From positions 1,740,546-1,804,545 of the forward strand of contig NZ_CP032157.1 of assembly GCF_003555545.1 (NCBI RefSeq): DNA of 64,000 nt. The letters are read 5' to 3'. Under the pieces are notes generated by a model. That model did no database searches. It saw nothing but the letters and a program-made list of their open reading frames with translations, and was not told where the DNA came from. This DNA comes from Paraflavitalea soli (lineage in GTDB: Bacteria > Bacteroidota > Bacteroidia > Chitinophagales > Chitinophagaceae). The translations under genes were made by a program, and so were the position numbers. Numbering within the stretch: the stretch's first letter is position 1; each line of letters begins with the position of its first letter. This document shows positions 52,101-62,600 of this stretch, piece by piece.

Positions 52101-55100
52101 ATGTCTTTGAAAATAACCAACGAGAAAGGATTACTGCACCTGGCTGCCAGCCGGTTGAACAAGGAAAAAGCATTCTGGGAAGGGTGGCTGGGCCAAGACT
52201 ACCAGAAAAGCGTGATGCCGGCCGACCTGTTTCGCCAGGGTGAAAAAGTTTTTAAGGAAATAACTTTTAGTTATCCGGCAGCGTTGGAGCAGGCGATCGA
52301 TCAACTGACCAATAAGCAGGACACCAGGCTGCGCATCTTTTATGCAGCCGTGGTCTGCTTACTGGTACACAAATTCACCAATGAAACGAAGGTGGCTTTC
52401 GCCATTCCCAACCATGAGCACGATCCCTCCGTGCCCGACTCGCCATTCCTCGTATTGCGGATAGACCTCGATGCTGCCTGGACCCTGCGGCAATTGCTGA
52501 ACCAGGTAAAAAATGCTTACCTGCAGGTGCTTGACCACCGGGCCTATCCCCTGGAAATATTTGAAGAACCGGGAAACAATGCCACCCTGTTTGATATTTT
52601 CCTGGCCGTACAGGACCAGCCCGAAAACATAACAGGACACAGCATCAGGGGCAACCTGTTGTTCTCCCTGCAATCGGCAGGCGGCGCCCTGCAATACAAT
52701 GCCAATACTTATACCGAAAGCAAAGCAGCTTCCATGGCGAGGTACCTGCAGCACATGACAGCCCTGGTGCTCAACCACCTCGACACGCCCATCGGCACAT
52801 TGGAGATCATCCTGCCGGAAGAAAAACAACGCCTGATGCAGGTATTCAATGCCACGAACGTACCCTTTGACAGGAACAAACTTTTGATAGATTGCTTCAG
52901 GGAGACTGTACAACGTTTCCCGGCCAGGATAGCTGTTTCCCACAATCAAGGCAGCATCACGTACCAGCAGCTGCAACACCGGTCGGCACAACTGGCACAG
53001 TTGCTTTCCCAAGGCAACGTAAGAAAAGAGGTAACGGTGGCAGTATTGTTCGATCGTTCCATTGATTTTGTGGTGTGCCTCCTCGCCATCATAAAGACAG
53101 GCGCTGCCTTTGTAGGTATCGATACCGATATGCCCGTCAACAGGATGCTGACCATTTTGCAGGATGCAGGAGCCGCCTGGCTCATAACCAATAACAGTTT
53201 TATTACTGATGCCGCATTCATAGAAAGTTTGTCTGCCACTTCCATAACTACCGTATTGAGTATAGATCCACTGCAGGACCTTGAAACCAAAACAAAGACA
53301 TTCCCATTCCATATACTTGATATCAATGCCGTGGATCAACAGCCGGTCATTGATCCCGATGTGCGCATAGAGCCCGATGACCTTTGCTACCAGGTGTTTT
53401 CTTCTGGTTCTACCGGAAAACCCAAAGGCATTCTACTGCACCACCTGGGCATGATCAACCATTTCAACGGTCTTATCAGGCAACTGGCCATCACTGAACA
53501 AGATGTTATGGCGCAGACCGCTTCCTGCAGTTTCGATATTTATGTGCTGCAAATGCTGATGCCCCTGGTAGCGGGAGCAAGGATCCATATAATGGAAAGA
53601 TCGGTATTGCTCGATCCCGCAGCCCTCTTTACCATGGTGACCGAAGAGACAGTAACCCTGCTCGAACTCGTGCCTTCCCATATCCAGGTATTGCTGAACT
53701 ATGTACAGGATAGTCCAGCCAGTCATTTCTCCAGCCTCCGTTACCTGGTGTCGAATGGAGAACAACTCAAAACCAGTCTGGCCCAAAAATGGTTTGCCAG
53801 CTTTCCGGCCATACCTGTTGTCAATGCTTACGGACCTGCTGAAGCCTCCGATGATGTGTCTATACACATCATAACGAAAGCCGACGAATCACTCCCTATA
53901 GTACCTATTGGCAGACCATTGGATAATATACAGCTGTATACTGTTGACCGTTTCCACCAGCTTACACCCCTGGGCGTGGAAGGAGAACTTTGTGTGGCCG
54001 GTGTAGCAGTAGGGAAGGGCTACCTGCACGATCCGGTAAAGACCGGCAAGGCCTTTGTCAACAATCCCTTTATACAGGATATACAGGCAAACAGGGATGA
54101 TTATGTCAGGATGTACAAAACAGGCGATACAGCCCTGTGGCAGGAAGACGGGACCTTGCTCTACAAAGGCAGGACCGACTTTATGGTCAAAATACGTGGC
54201 GTACGAATTGAGCTGGCCGAAGTGGAAGCCGTGTTGATGAAGTACAAGACCATCGCCAATGTATGTGTGACCGACTATACCCACCAGGATGAAAAGATAC
54301 TGTGTGCTTATTTTGAAGAAGCATCCCCTACTGATCTTGGCGACCTCGACAGCTTCCTGCGATCTGAACTGCCCGACACCATGATCCCCGCCTGCCTCAT
54401 AAAACTGGATAAGATTCCCTGCAATGACAATGGCAAGGTTGATCGTAGCAAACTGCCTGCTCCCACACCCGGAGCATCTACTTCCGACCTCGATCTTACC
54501 CAAGCGCCCATCAAAAAACTATGGGATATCTGGAAAGAAGTATTGGGCTCCGATGGCGCAGGTATTACCCTGGAGTCTAACTTTTTCCAGCTGGGTGGCC
54601 ATTCCCTGACCGCCATACAGCTGGTAGCCCATATCAACCGGAAGTTCAGCATCAACCTGTCCATTGTACAGGTGTTCAAATTGAGGACCTTTGGCGCTAT
54701 CGCCGGCCTCATAGCAGCCATGCAGGAAGCCGCACCTGTGGTATTGAAAAAAGCAGACCCAAAACCGTATTACCACGTTTCTTCAGCACAAAGAAGGTTT
54801 TACATACACCACCGTTTGTATCCGGAAGACCTGAGTTATAACTGTCCGCAATTCTGCATCATCAAAGGACACCTGGATGCCGGAAGAGTGAAGCAGGCTT
54901 TTGAACAACTCATGGCCGCACACGAAATATTCAGGACCTCATTTATGGTAATAGATAACCTGCCCAGGCAGGTGGTGCATGAACAGATTGCATTTGATGT
55001 ATTGTATTCCGAATGCAGGCCGGAAGAGCTCGATCAGCATATGGCAGGTTTTGTATATCCCTTTGACCTCGACAAGCCAGGCCTGCTGCGCGTGCAGCTG

Positions 55101-56093
55101 GTCAAATACCGCGAAGACGAACACCTGCTGTTTGTAGACATGCACCATATCATCTCCGATGAATTGTCGGACCAGATCGTACTGCAGGACTTTCAGAAAG
55201 CATATGCCGGTCAGACCATCACAGCCCCCGCCATTCAATACAAGGATTATGCAGAATGGGAATACGCCCAATTGACTACCAACAAATGGGTTAAGCTGGA
55301 GCAATACTGGCTGCAACAATTTGCCACCCTGCCTGCCGAATTGCAGCTGCCTTATGACCAGGAGGAGATCAATACCGGCATTACCACCGGCAATGATGTT
55401 ACGATACAATTAACACGCGAAGAATACCGGGCCATCCATGCCATTTTACAACAAACAGCCACCACGCCCTTTGCATTTTTCCTGACCGTGTTTAACCTGG
55501 TACTGAAAAACATTACCGGTAGCCATGATATTGTGGTGGGCACACCCGTGGCGGGAAGGGAGGACATTGCTTTGCAACGCGTAGTAGGCCTCTTCCTCAA
55601 TCAACTGGCTCTGCGCAATGACCTGGCGAAGGCAACCACCTTTCCCGAATTATTGTTGCAGGTAAAGGAGAATACCCTGGCCGCCCTCGCAGCACAAGTT
55701 TATCCCTTCGATGTATTGACCGCAAAACTGGGCTTACAGGGCAGGTGGAAAGAAACCCCTTTGTACAAAGTAATGTTTGCCCACCTCCGGAGAAGCAGCC
55801 AGTCCATGGTGATGGATGGCCTGGAGCTTAGTCCCTATCCAGTAGCACATCATACTGCCAAAGCCGCCTTACAACTTACCATCCTGGAAAACGACCAAAG
55901 TTTCGAACTCGTGCTCACCGTCGATGCAGGATTGTTTACAGAAGCGACTGCCAGCAACTTATTGCAGTACTGCAAACAAGTACTGGACAGCATCATAAAG
56001 GATACTGACATAACCCTGGCAGCCATTCCATTGCCCGAAGCAGAAGGGCTGGTAAGGAAAGCCGACCTGAAAAGACGGGCGCTTACTTTCTAA
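52101..56093 (+). CDS. NRPS: half C-A(Dab-like)-T-C
   Basis: ATG 52101 gives 1330 residues. The frame is open further upstream, but that part overlaps the previous gene and has no domain sequence. Residues about 1-255 match only the C-terminal lobe of a condensation domain, starting at the lobe boundary (KAFWEGWL) and lacking HHxxxDG. Then come A (SSGSTGKPKG at about 431; pocket D-I-L-E-V-N-A-D-D-K, acidic, basic substrate likely), T with GGHSL, Ser835, and a full C with HHIISDE (His1015...Asp1020; the usual Gly is Glu). The C-terminal C domain should serve the next protein, which also begins with a half C. Confidence 0.9.
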   Translation: MSLKITNEKGLLHLAASRLNKEKAFWEGWLGQDYQKSVMPADLFRQGEKVFKEITFSYPAALEQAIDQLTNKQDTRLRIFYAAVVCLLVHKFTNETKVAFAIPNHEHDPSVPDSPFLVLRIDLDAAWTLRQLLNQVKNAYLQVLDHRAYPLEIFEEPGNNATLFDIFLAVQDQPENITGHSIRGNLLFSLQSAGGALQYNANTYTESKAASMARYLQHMTALVLNHLDTPIGTLEIILPEEKQRLMQVFNATNVPFDRNKLLIDCFRETVQRFPARIAVSHNQGSITYQQLQHRSAQLAQLLSQGNVRKEVTVAVLFDRSIDFVVCLLAIIKTGAAFVGIDTDMPVNRMLTILQDAGAAWLITNNSFITDAAFIESLSATSITTVLSIDPLQDLETKTKTFPFHILDINAVDQQPVIDPDVRIEPDDLCYQVFSSGSTGKPKGILLHHLGMINHFNGLIRQLAITEQDVMAQTASCSFDIYVLQMLMPLVAGARIHIMERSVLLDPAALFTMVTEETVTLLELVPSHIQVLLNYVQDSPASHFSSLRYLVSNGEQLKTSLAQKWFASFPAIPVVNAYGPAEASDDVSIHIITKADESLPIVPIGRPLDNIQLYTVDRFHQLTPLGVEGELCVAGVAVGKGYLHDPVKTGKAFVNNPFIQDIQANRDDYVRMYKTGDTALWQEDGTLLYKGRTDFMVKIRGVRIELAEVEAVLMKYKTIANVCVTDYTHQDEKILCAYFEEASPTDLGDLDSFLRSELPDTMIPACLIKLDKIPCNDNGKVDRSKLPAPTPGASTSDLDLTQAPIKKLWDIWKEVLGSDGAGITLESNFFQLGGHSLTAIQLVAHINRKFSINLSIVQVFKLRTFGAIAGLIAAMQEAAPVVLKKADPKPYYHVSSAQRRFYIHHRLYPEDLSYNCPQFCIIKGHLDAGRVKQAFEQLMAAHEIFRTSFMVIDNLPRQVVHEQIAFDVLYSECRPEELDQHMAGFVYPFDLDKPGLLRVQLVKYREDEHLLFVDMHHIISDELSDQIVLQDFQKAYAGQTITAPAIQYKDYAEWEYAQLTTNKWVKLEQYWLQQFATLPAELQLPYDQEEINTGITTGNDVTIQLTREEYRAIHAILQQTATTPFAFFLTVFNLVLKNITGSHDIVVGTPVAGREDIALQRVVGLFLNQLALRNDLAKATTFPELLLQVKENTLAALAAQVYPFDVLTAKLGLQGRWKETPLYKVMFAHLRRSSQSMVMDGLELSPYPVAHHTAKAALQLTILENDQSFELVLTVDAGLFTEATASNLLQYCKQVLDSIIKDTDITLAAIPLPEAEGLVRKADLKRRALTF

Positions 56094-56133
56094 CTATGCA
56101 TTATCTATTGATTAACATCCACATACCGGCACT

Positions 56134-58722
56134 ATGATAGAATCAAGAGCAAATCAATACTGGCTCCGCAAGCTGAGCTTCGATCAACCCACCGCTTCCA
56201 TTCCTGTTGAGTATGATGCCGGCAACGGATCATCCACCGGCGTGTATTCGTTTACCTTTACCCAGGAACAAAACCAGCTGCTGCAAGCATTCGCCGGCGG
56301 TCTGGTATTGAAATGGCAGATCATATTTACGGCAGCTACCGCCTTGTTGCTGCACAGGTATACCGGCCTGCCCCTGATCAGGATGGCCACACCGGTTGAT
56401 CAAAGCGATGATCCTGCTACACAGGGTATCCTCATTCCATTGGAACTGGATATAGCCAATGCTGCCAGCTTTCGCCACTTGCTTCAAACCACCAGGGACT
56501 TGCTGGTAGAAGGATTGTTTCACCAACAATATGATGCGGCTGTATTGCAGGAAAAGATGAATAGCAACGGCCAGCATCCACTGTATGAGGTGGTTACCGT
56601 ATTTACCAATATACAGGGCAGGGTAGAAGAGTTGTTTCCCGGCAATAACCTGCTGCTGAGTTTTACCTATGAACCTACCGGTTGTACCGGCCAACTGCTC
56701 TACAACCAACATGATTACAGTGAACTTTATATCAGCGATATCGTCAACAACTTATTGAATTACCTGGTGGCTGTATTGCAGCATCCCGATGAGCCGCTGG
56801 ATTCCGTGCTATCTGCCACGCCGGTGACCTGGCCTGATACAATAGGCGCGGTGGAGGCTTTATTCACTGAACAATTTCAAGCAGTCGTAAAAGCCAACCC
56901 GGAGAAGATAGCAGTAGTAAAGGGCACGCACGCCATGACCTATGAGACGATCGATCAGCGTTCCGGCCAACTGGCCCGTTACCTGTTGCAGCATACAAGC
57001 GGGGCGAAGGCACGCATAGCTATATGCATGCATAATTCTGTAGAGACCGTGCTGAGTATCCTGGGCATTCTCAAAGCCGGATTTACTTTTGTACCCATTG
57101 ATAGTTCCCTCCCGGCAGAAAGAATAGCTTTTATCCTGCAGGACAGTGCGCCGGAGATCATGCTTACCAGCGGAGTGCTTAACAATCATGCATTTCCTGC
57201 CGGGCTGAAGGTGACAGACCTGGCCGACCTTTCTTTGCTGGATGAATATGAAACAGGCCGTCCGGGCATTGGCATTTCCCCGACCGACGCCTGTTATATC
57301 ATGTACACCTCCGGCACCAGTGGTGCGCCCAAAGGAGTGATCGTTACCCACGCTTCCCTCATGAATTATCTTCGTTGGGCGGCAGCACAATATACCGGCA
57401 ACGGTCAGCAGCTGTCCTCCTTTGCTTTCTTTACCTCTATCTCATTCGACCTTACCATTACTTCTATATTGGTACCCCTCATCGCAGCAGGGTCTGTAAA
57501 TAGCTATACCGGTCAGGAGCCTGCCGATATGCTGGCAACCATCCTGGCAGACAACAAAACGGGAGTATTGAAACTAACCCCTTCGCATTTGCGCTTACTG
57601 GCAGCTGTGCTAAAAGAGCGGACAGATATACAACCACAACATTCCCTCATACATACATTCATTGTAGGAGGAGAAACATTGCACACCGCATTGGCGCAGG
57701 AGATCGCCGGTTATTTCCCACAGGCTGCTATCTATAATGAATATGGTCCTACAGAAGCGACGGTGGGCTGCATGATCCACCGGTACAGCCCCGAGGATGA
57801 TCGGTATGCTGCCGTGCCCATTGGCAAGCCCATCAGCAACACCCATTTGTTCCTGCTCGATGAAAAGGGAAAGACTGTGCCCGATGGAGCTACTGGTGAA
57901 CTATACGTTGGCGGCGCCTGCCTGAGCCAGGGCTATCTTAACAACGAGGAATTAACAGCTCTGAAATTTGTTTGCCCTGTAAAGGGATCATCCGCTACTT
58001 ACTACCGTACCGGCGACCTGGCCAAAAAACTGCCCGGCGGCCTGTACTCTTATATCGGCCGAAAGGATACCCAGGTAAAAATAAATGGTTACCGCATTGA
58101 GCCCGGCGAGATAGAGAACTATGCACGTAAACATCCCGCCATCAGCGATACCACTGTCATTTGTAAAATGGATAATGCACAATCACCCCTCATCATATTG
58201 TATTATGTGGCCGATCAGGCATTACCCGAAGCAGTCATCACCGGATTCCTTGCCGGTTTCCTGCCCGCGTACATGATGCCCCACCAACTGATAGCCGTAC
58301 CTGCCATACCCCTCAATGCCAATGGCAAAGCCGATACCAGGCTGCTGCCCGGTGCACCTGCCAGCAAGCAGGCCATCGACCTGCCAGTGACGGATACGGA
58401 GAAAAAGTTACACGCTATCTGGAAAAAACACCTGACCACTGAGCAGTTCGGCATTAACGATAACTTTTATACACTGGGTGGCGACTCCATCAAATCACTG
58501 GGATTGATGAATGAGATCAATAAGGCCTTTGGCATCAACCTCCAGATAAGGGATCTCTATGTATTAAAGACCATCAGGAACCTGGCCGATCACCTGACCC
58601 AACGATATGGCCCGGCGCTGGCACAGACAATGACAACAACAGCAACACCCAAAGAAACCGAAAAGGACCTCATTGCCGACGAGATCAGCCGGCTTAAGCA
58701 GGAGATACTGGATAACATGTAA
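56134..58722 (+). CDS. NRPS: half C-A(Asn)-T
   Basis: The 862-residue protein starts with about 235 residues of the C-terminal lobe of a condensation domain (NQYWLRKL onward), without the catalytic motif. It is followed by A (YTSGTSGAPKG at about 390; NEYGPTEATVG) and T with GGDSI, Ser785. The pocket residues read D-L-T-K-I-G-E-V-G-K, identical to the first A domain and close to the known Asn code. The GGDSI carrier type usually precedes an epimerase, but none is present here. A lysine- and glutamate-rich helical tail may serve in docking. Confidence 0.9.
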   Translation: MIESRANQYWLRKLSFDQPTASIPVEYDAGNGSSTGVYSFTFTQEQNQLLQAFAGGLVLKWQIIFTAATALLLHRYTGLPLIRMATPVDQSDDPATQGILIPLELDIANAASFRHLLQTTRDLLVEGLFHQQYDAAVLQEKMNSNGQHPLYEVVTVFTNIQGRVEELFPGNNLLLSFTYEPTGCTGQLLYNQHDYSELYISDIVNNLLNYLVAVLQHPDEPLDSVLSATPVTWPDTIGAVEALFTEQFQAVVKANPEKIAVVKGTHAMTYETIDQRSGQLARYLLQHTSGAKARIAICMHNSVETVLSILGILKAGFTFVPIDSSLPAERIAFILQDSAPEIMLTSGVLNNHAFPAGLKVTDLADLSLLDEYETGRPGIGISPTDACYIMYTSGTSGAPKGVIVTHASLMNYLRWAAAQYTGNGQQLSSFAFFTSISFDLTITSILVPLIAAGSVNSYTGQEPADMLATILADNKTGVLKLTPSHLRLLAAVLKERTDIQPQHSLIHTFIVGGETLHTALAQEIAGYFPQAAIYNEYGPTEATVGCMIHRYSPEDDRYAAVPIGKPISNTHLFLLDEKGKTVPDGATGELYVGGACLSQGYLNNEELTALKFVCPVKGSSATYYRTGDLAKKLPGGLYSYIGRKDTQVKINGYRIEPGEIENYARKHPAISDTTVICKMDNAQSPLIILYYVADQALPEAVITGFLAGFLPAYMMPHQLIAVPAIPLNANGKADTRLLPGAPASKQAIDLPVTDTEKKLHAIWKKHLTTEQFGINDNFYTLGGDSIKSLGLMNEINKAFGINLQIRDLYVLKTIRNLADHLTQRYGPALAQTMTTTATPKETEKDLIADEISRLKQEILDNM

Positions 58723-58758
58723 ACTCAAAAAAAGCTACCACACACAAACCTGCCCGCC

Positions 58759-59658
58759 ATGGAACTCATAGATATACTGGAGCACTTACACACCAGGGTT
58801 ACCGCCAACCGCCTGCTCATTGAAAACGGACACAACAGGCAGGAAGTAATGAACAGTTTGTTTGACCACTCCTTCGATGCGTACAATACCCACTTAACGA
58901 GAAATGTGAAAAAGCTGGCAGGGTATTTCCTGGTTGAGGAGAATGCTCCCTATAATGAGTTTACACAAGGACTACAGGCCATTATGAATAATGTCAATGA
59001 TATGGACATGATCGAATACACAAAGATCGAGGAACAGTCCCTGTTCGATCAGCAACATGGCATTAAGACCTCCGGCGTGTTGTGGCCGCTGGAAATGGAA
59101 GAGGAGATCAACCTGGAAAAATGGAGATACATGGCGCGTTATGTGCCCAGTCCCGTCAATGCTTTGCGTTTGTTGTTTGACCACCTGCCCGGTCTGGGCA
59201 TCTATTACAAGGACTATACGTTTGTGGATGTAGGCTCAGGCATGGGCCGGGGTTTACTGTTGGCGTCCCATTATCCTTTTAAAGCAATTAAGGGTGTGGA
59301 AATAGCCAGGCAACTGGATGCCATTGCCCGCAATAATATCGCGGTATATGATCACCCCGGTCAGCAATGCAGGAATATCCAAACCTATAATATGGATATC
59401 CTCGACTTCGATGTAATGGAAAAGGAAAACCGCATTTACTATTTCTGGGAGCCTTTCACCGACGAAATATTCAATGCCTTCCTGCTGAAACTACTGGAGT
59501 CCGTGCAACTGATCGACCACAAGATATTCCTGGTATTCCTGGGCAGACCCTATCCGGCCCTGGGCGATTCAGACGTATTCAAGCACCGGGATGTATTGAT
59601 TACCACCGATAAGGCAACAGCCAACGATTATTTTTTACTCTTCATCTATTCCAATTGA
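58759..59658 (+). CDS. Class I SAM-dependent methyltransferase
   Basis: The 299-residue protein has an all-helical N-terminal half and a Rossmann-type methyltransferase domain from about residue 135. SAM-binding motif I is FVDVGSGMGRGLLLASH, followed by the acidic KGVEIARQLD after strand 2 and NMDILDFDV. It does not belong clearly to known NRPS N-, C- or O-methyltransferase groups. Lying between two NRPS genes, it probably methylates the peptide or a building block; the position is unknown. Confidence 0.8.
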   Translation: MELIDILEHLHTRVTANRLLIENGHNRQEVMNSLFDHSFDAYNTHLTRNVKKLAGYFLVEENAPYNEFTQGLQAIMNNVNDMDMIEYTKIEEQSLFDQQHGIKTSGVLWPLEMEEEINLEKWRYMARYVPSPVNALRLLFDHLPGLGIYYKDYTFVDVGSGMGRGLLLASHYPFKAIKGVEIARQLDAIARNNIAVYDHPGQQCRNIQTYNMDILDFDVMEKENRIYYFWEPFTDEIFNAFLLKLLESVQLIDHKIFLVFLGRPYPALGDSDVFKHRDVLITTDKATANDYFLLFIYSN

Positions 59659-59662
59659 AGTG

Positions 59663-62600
59663 ATGCCTGGTTTAAACAAAGCCAATATTGAAGACATCTT
59701 CCCCATGTCGGCCATCCAACAGGGCATGGTGTTCCATGCGGCCAAAGATGATTCTTCTTCCACCTATCATGATCAGAGCCTGTTTGTTTTTACAGACACT
59801 GGTTTCGACTTCGGGCTGTTCAGGAAAACAGTGTGCCTGATGATCGACAAACATCCCATGCTGAGAACCGTCTTCAACCTGGCCGATTACAAAGAACCTG
59901 TGCAGATCGTGCTGAAACAGATAGGACCCGACATCAGCTACCAATACCCGGCAGGATTGGATAGCAAGGAAGCCCGGCAGGAATTCATTGCTGCTGCCAT
60001 GGCCGCAGACAGGGCCAACCCTTTTGACCTGGAAACAGGCATGCCACTATGGCGTATGAAAATAGTGCAAACATCGCCTGCAGAGGTCTGTTTACTATGG
60101 CTCTTTCACCATGCTATTTTTGATGGCTGGAGTACTTCCTGCTTTATTACAGAATTGCACCAGGTCTACCACACCTTAAAAGCAGCACCAGGTTTTGTAC
60201 CCGCCCCCCTCAGGAGCAGCTATAAGATCTACGTCATGGAACAATTGGCCTTCCGCCGTTCCGAAGAACACAGGGAATTCTGGAAAAAAGAACTGGCTGG
60301 CTATAAACGATATGCACTTAAGAACAAGATCGACGAAGCCGACCTGCAGGGATTCGTCCTGTATGCAGAAGACCTCGACACCGCTTTGCTTCACCAACTG
60401 AGAGAACAATCCAGGCAGCAAAATATCCCCGTAAAGATCATTTGCCTGGCGGCATATTTGTATACACTCAAACTATTGAGTTATGAGAATGAATTGCTCA
60501 TAGGTGTCATGAGCAACAACAGACCCGTATGTGATGACGCTGAAAAGATACTGGGCTGTTTCCTCAACTCCATTCCTTTCAGGGTAACACTGGCTGCGCC
60601 CGCCACCTGGCTGCAGGTGATGCAGCAGGTAGACCGGCAACGCAATATCCTGTCAGCATATGAACAACTTTCCTTTTTTGAGATCGTAAAACTGTTTAGT
60701 AAGGATACCACCGATCAGAATCCTTTCTTTGATGTGACTTTTGACTTTGTGGATTTCAACCGCTACCAGGATTTCAGGCACCAGATCACCGATGAATATG
60801 AATACCTGTCAGATCTGAGCTTTGAGAAGACTAATGCCCTGCTTGATCTCATGATCTCTACTACACTGGACCGCTTCCAGGTATTCATCAGTTATGCAAC
60901 ACCCTTACTGACCCCGGAAAGGATCGCACAAATAGCTGCCTGGTTCAGGCGAATCCTGGAGAAAATGGCTTATGATCCCCAGGGGGCCATCCGGCATGAA
61001 GATCTGTACGATACGACTGCTGTACAACAATTGACCGGTGCATCCAATAATGATCATACCGGCATGCCCGCACCTGATTTTGTAGCCTTATTTGAGCAGC
61101 AGGTTCAGGCATCCCCAATGAAAACAGCCATTGCCGATGACCAGTTGGCTTTATCTTATACCGACCTCAACCGTTATGCTAATAAGATCGCTCATGCTCT
61201 ATTATCCCGGCATGCCCGCCGCGAAGACCTGGTAATACTCTACTTCAACAGGGGATCATTTTTACTGGCTTCCATGATCGGCGTACTGAAAGCAGGCGCT
61301 GCATTTGTAGCCATCGACACAGAAACACCGGCCGAACGGCTTAAATATATGGTGGCCAACAGTCATGCCAGTATAATACTCTCCGAGGAAACCCTGGCCC
61401 CAAGGTTAAGAGACATGATGGACAACGGTTACCAGGAGATCATCGTGGTGGCCGATGGAAAGGCACTTTCCACACAGCTATCACAGCAGCCCGAGCACAA
61501 TCCGGGCATCAGCCTGCTGGGCGATCAGACAGCCTATGTTATTTATACTTCCGGTTCCACCGGCACACCCAAAGGAGTCGTATTGCACCATGCCGGTTTG
61601 TCCAACCACCTCACCGCCGTAGTTGATTTCCTCGCATTGACAGCGAATGATGTAATGGCGCAAACAGCTTCCTGCAATTTCGATGTCAGTATCATGCAAT
61701 TCCTGCTCTGCCTCACTGTAGGCGGGAAAACAGTCGTATTCAATAAGCAGCTGCAATTGCAGCCCGCTCTCTTTGTAACGAGACTGGCAGCAGAAAAGAT
61801 CACCCTGGCCGAACTGGTGCCTTCGCACATCGATGCCATCCTCAATGCTTCGGAAGGAGGACTCGCTAACTGGCATTCCCTGAAATACCTGTTATCGACC
61901 GGCGAAGTGCTCACCGAAAGAACTGTCCGCAAATGGTACCAGGCCATGCCATATATTCCCCTCGTCAATGCGTATGGGCCGGCAGAAGCTTCTGATGATG
62001 TGACACTGTACATCGTACAGCCCGGCGACCAGGACCCTTTACCCGTTGGAAAGCCCTTACCCAATATCCAGGTATATATCATCGACCAAAACCACCAGCT
62101 ATCTCCGCCGGGCATCACCGGAGAGATCGCTATAGCCGGTACCGCTGTAGGAAAGGGCTACTGGAATGAGCCGGCACTCACACAGGCTTCATTCATCAAC
62201 AATCCCTTCAGCAGGTTGCAGGAAGGCAACAACGGTGGCGCCATCCTGTACAAGACCGGTGACCTGGGTTACTGGACCGAAGCAGGCGAGCTGGTAGTAA
62301 AGGGCAGGGTAGGGAATATGGTAAAGATCAGGGGCAACCGCATCGAACTAAGTGAAATAGAAAAACAGTTGGAGCAAGTGCCGGGTATTTTACAGGCCGT
62401 GGTGGCCGACAGGCTGGTGAATGAAGATACCGTCTTGTGCGCGTATTATACCACCGACCGCAGGATTGGCGCAGATGATATCCGCAATAAACTGCTAGCT
62501 TTTCTGCCCGGCTACATGCTGCCATCGTATTACATAGAGCTGAAGACCCTGCCGCTATTACCAAGCGGAAAGATCGACCGCGCAACCTTGCCGCCACCTG

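Noticed and set aside
50729-52900. Half C domain of the 52101 protein as the frameshifted second half of the stand-alone C gene
   Set aside because: The stand-alone gene already encodes a complete C domain with both lobes, so the half domain is an extra copy of a C-lobe, not its missing end.
56134-56900. Protein start as a complete but diverged condensation domain
   Set aside because: Only about 235 residues precede the A domain, too short for a full C domain of about 430 residues, and no HHxxxDG-like motif occurs.
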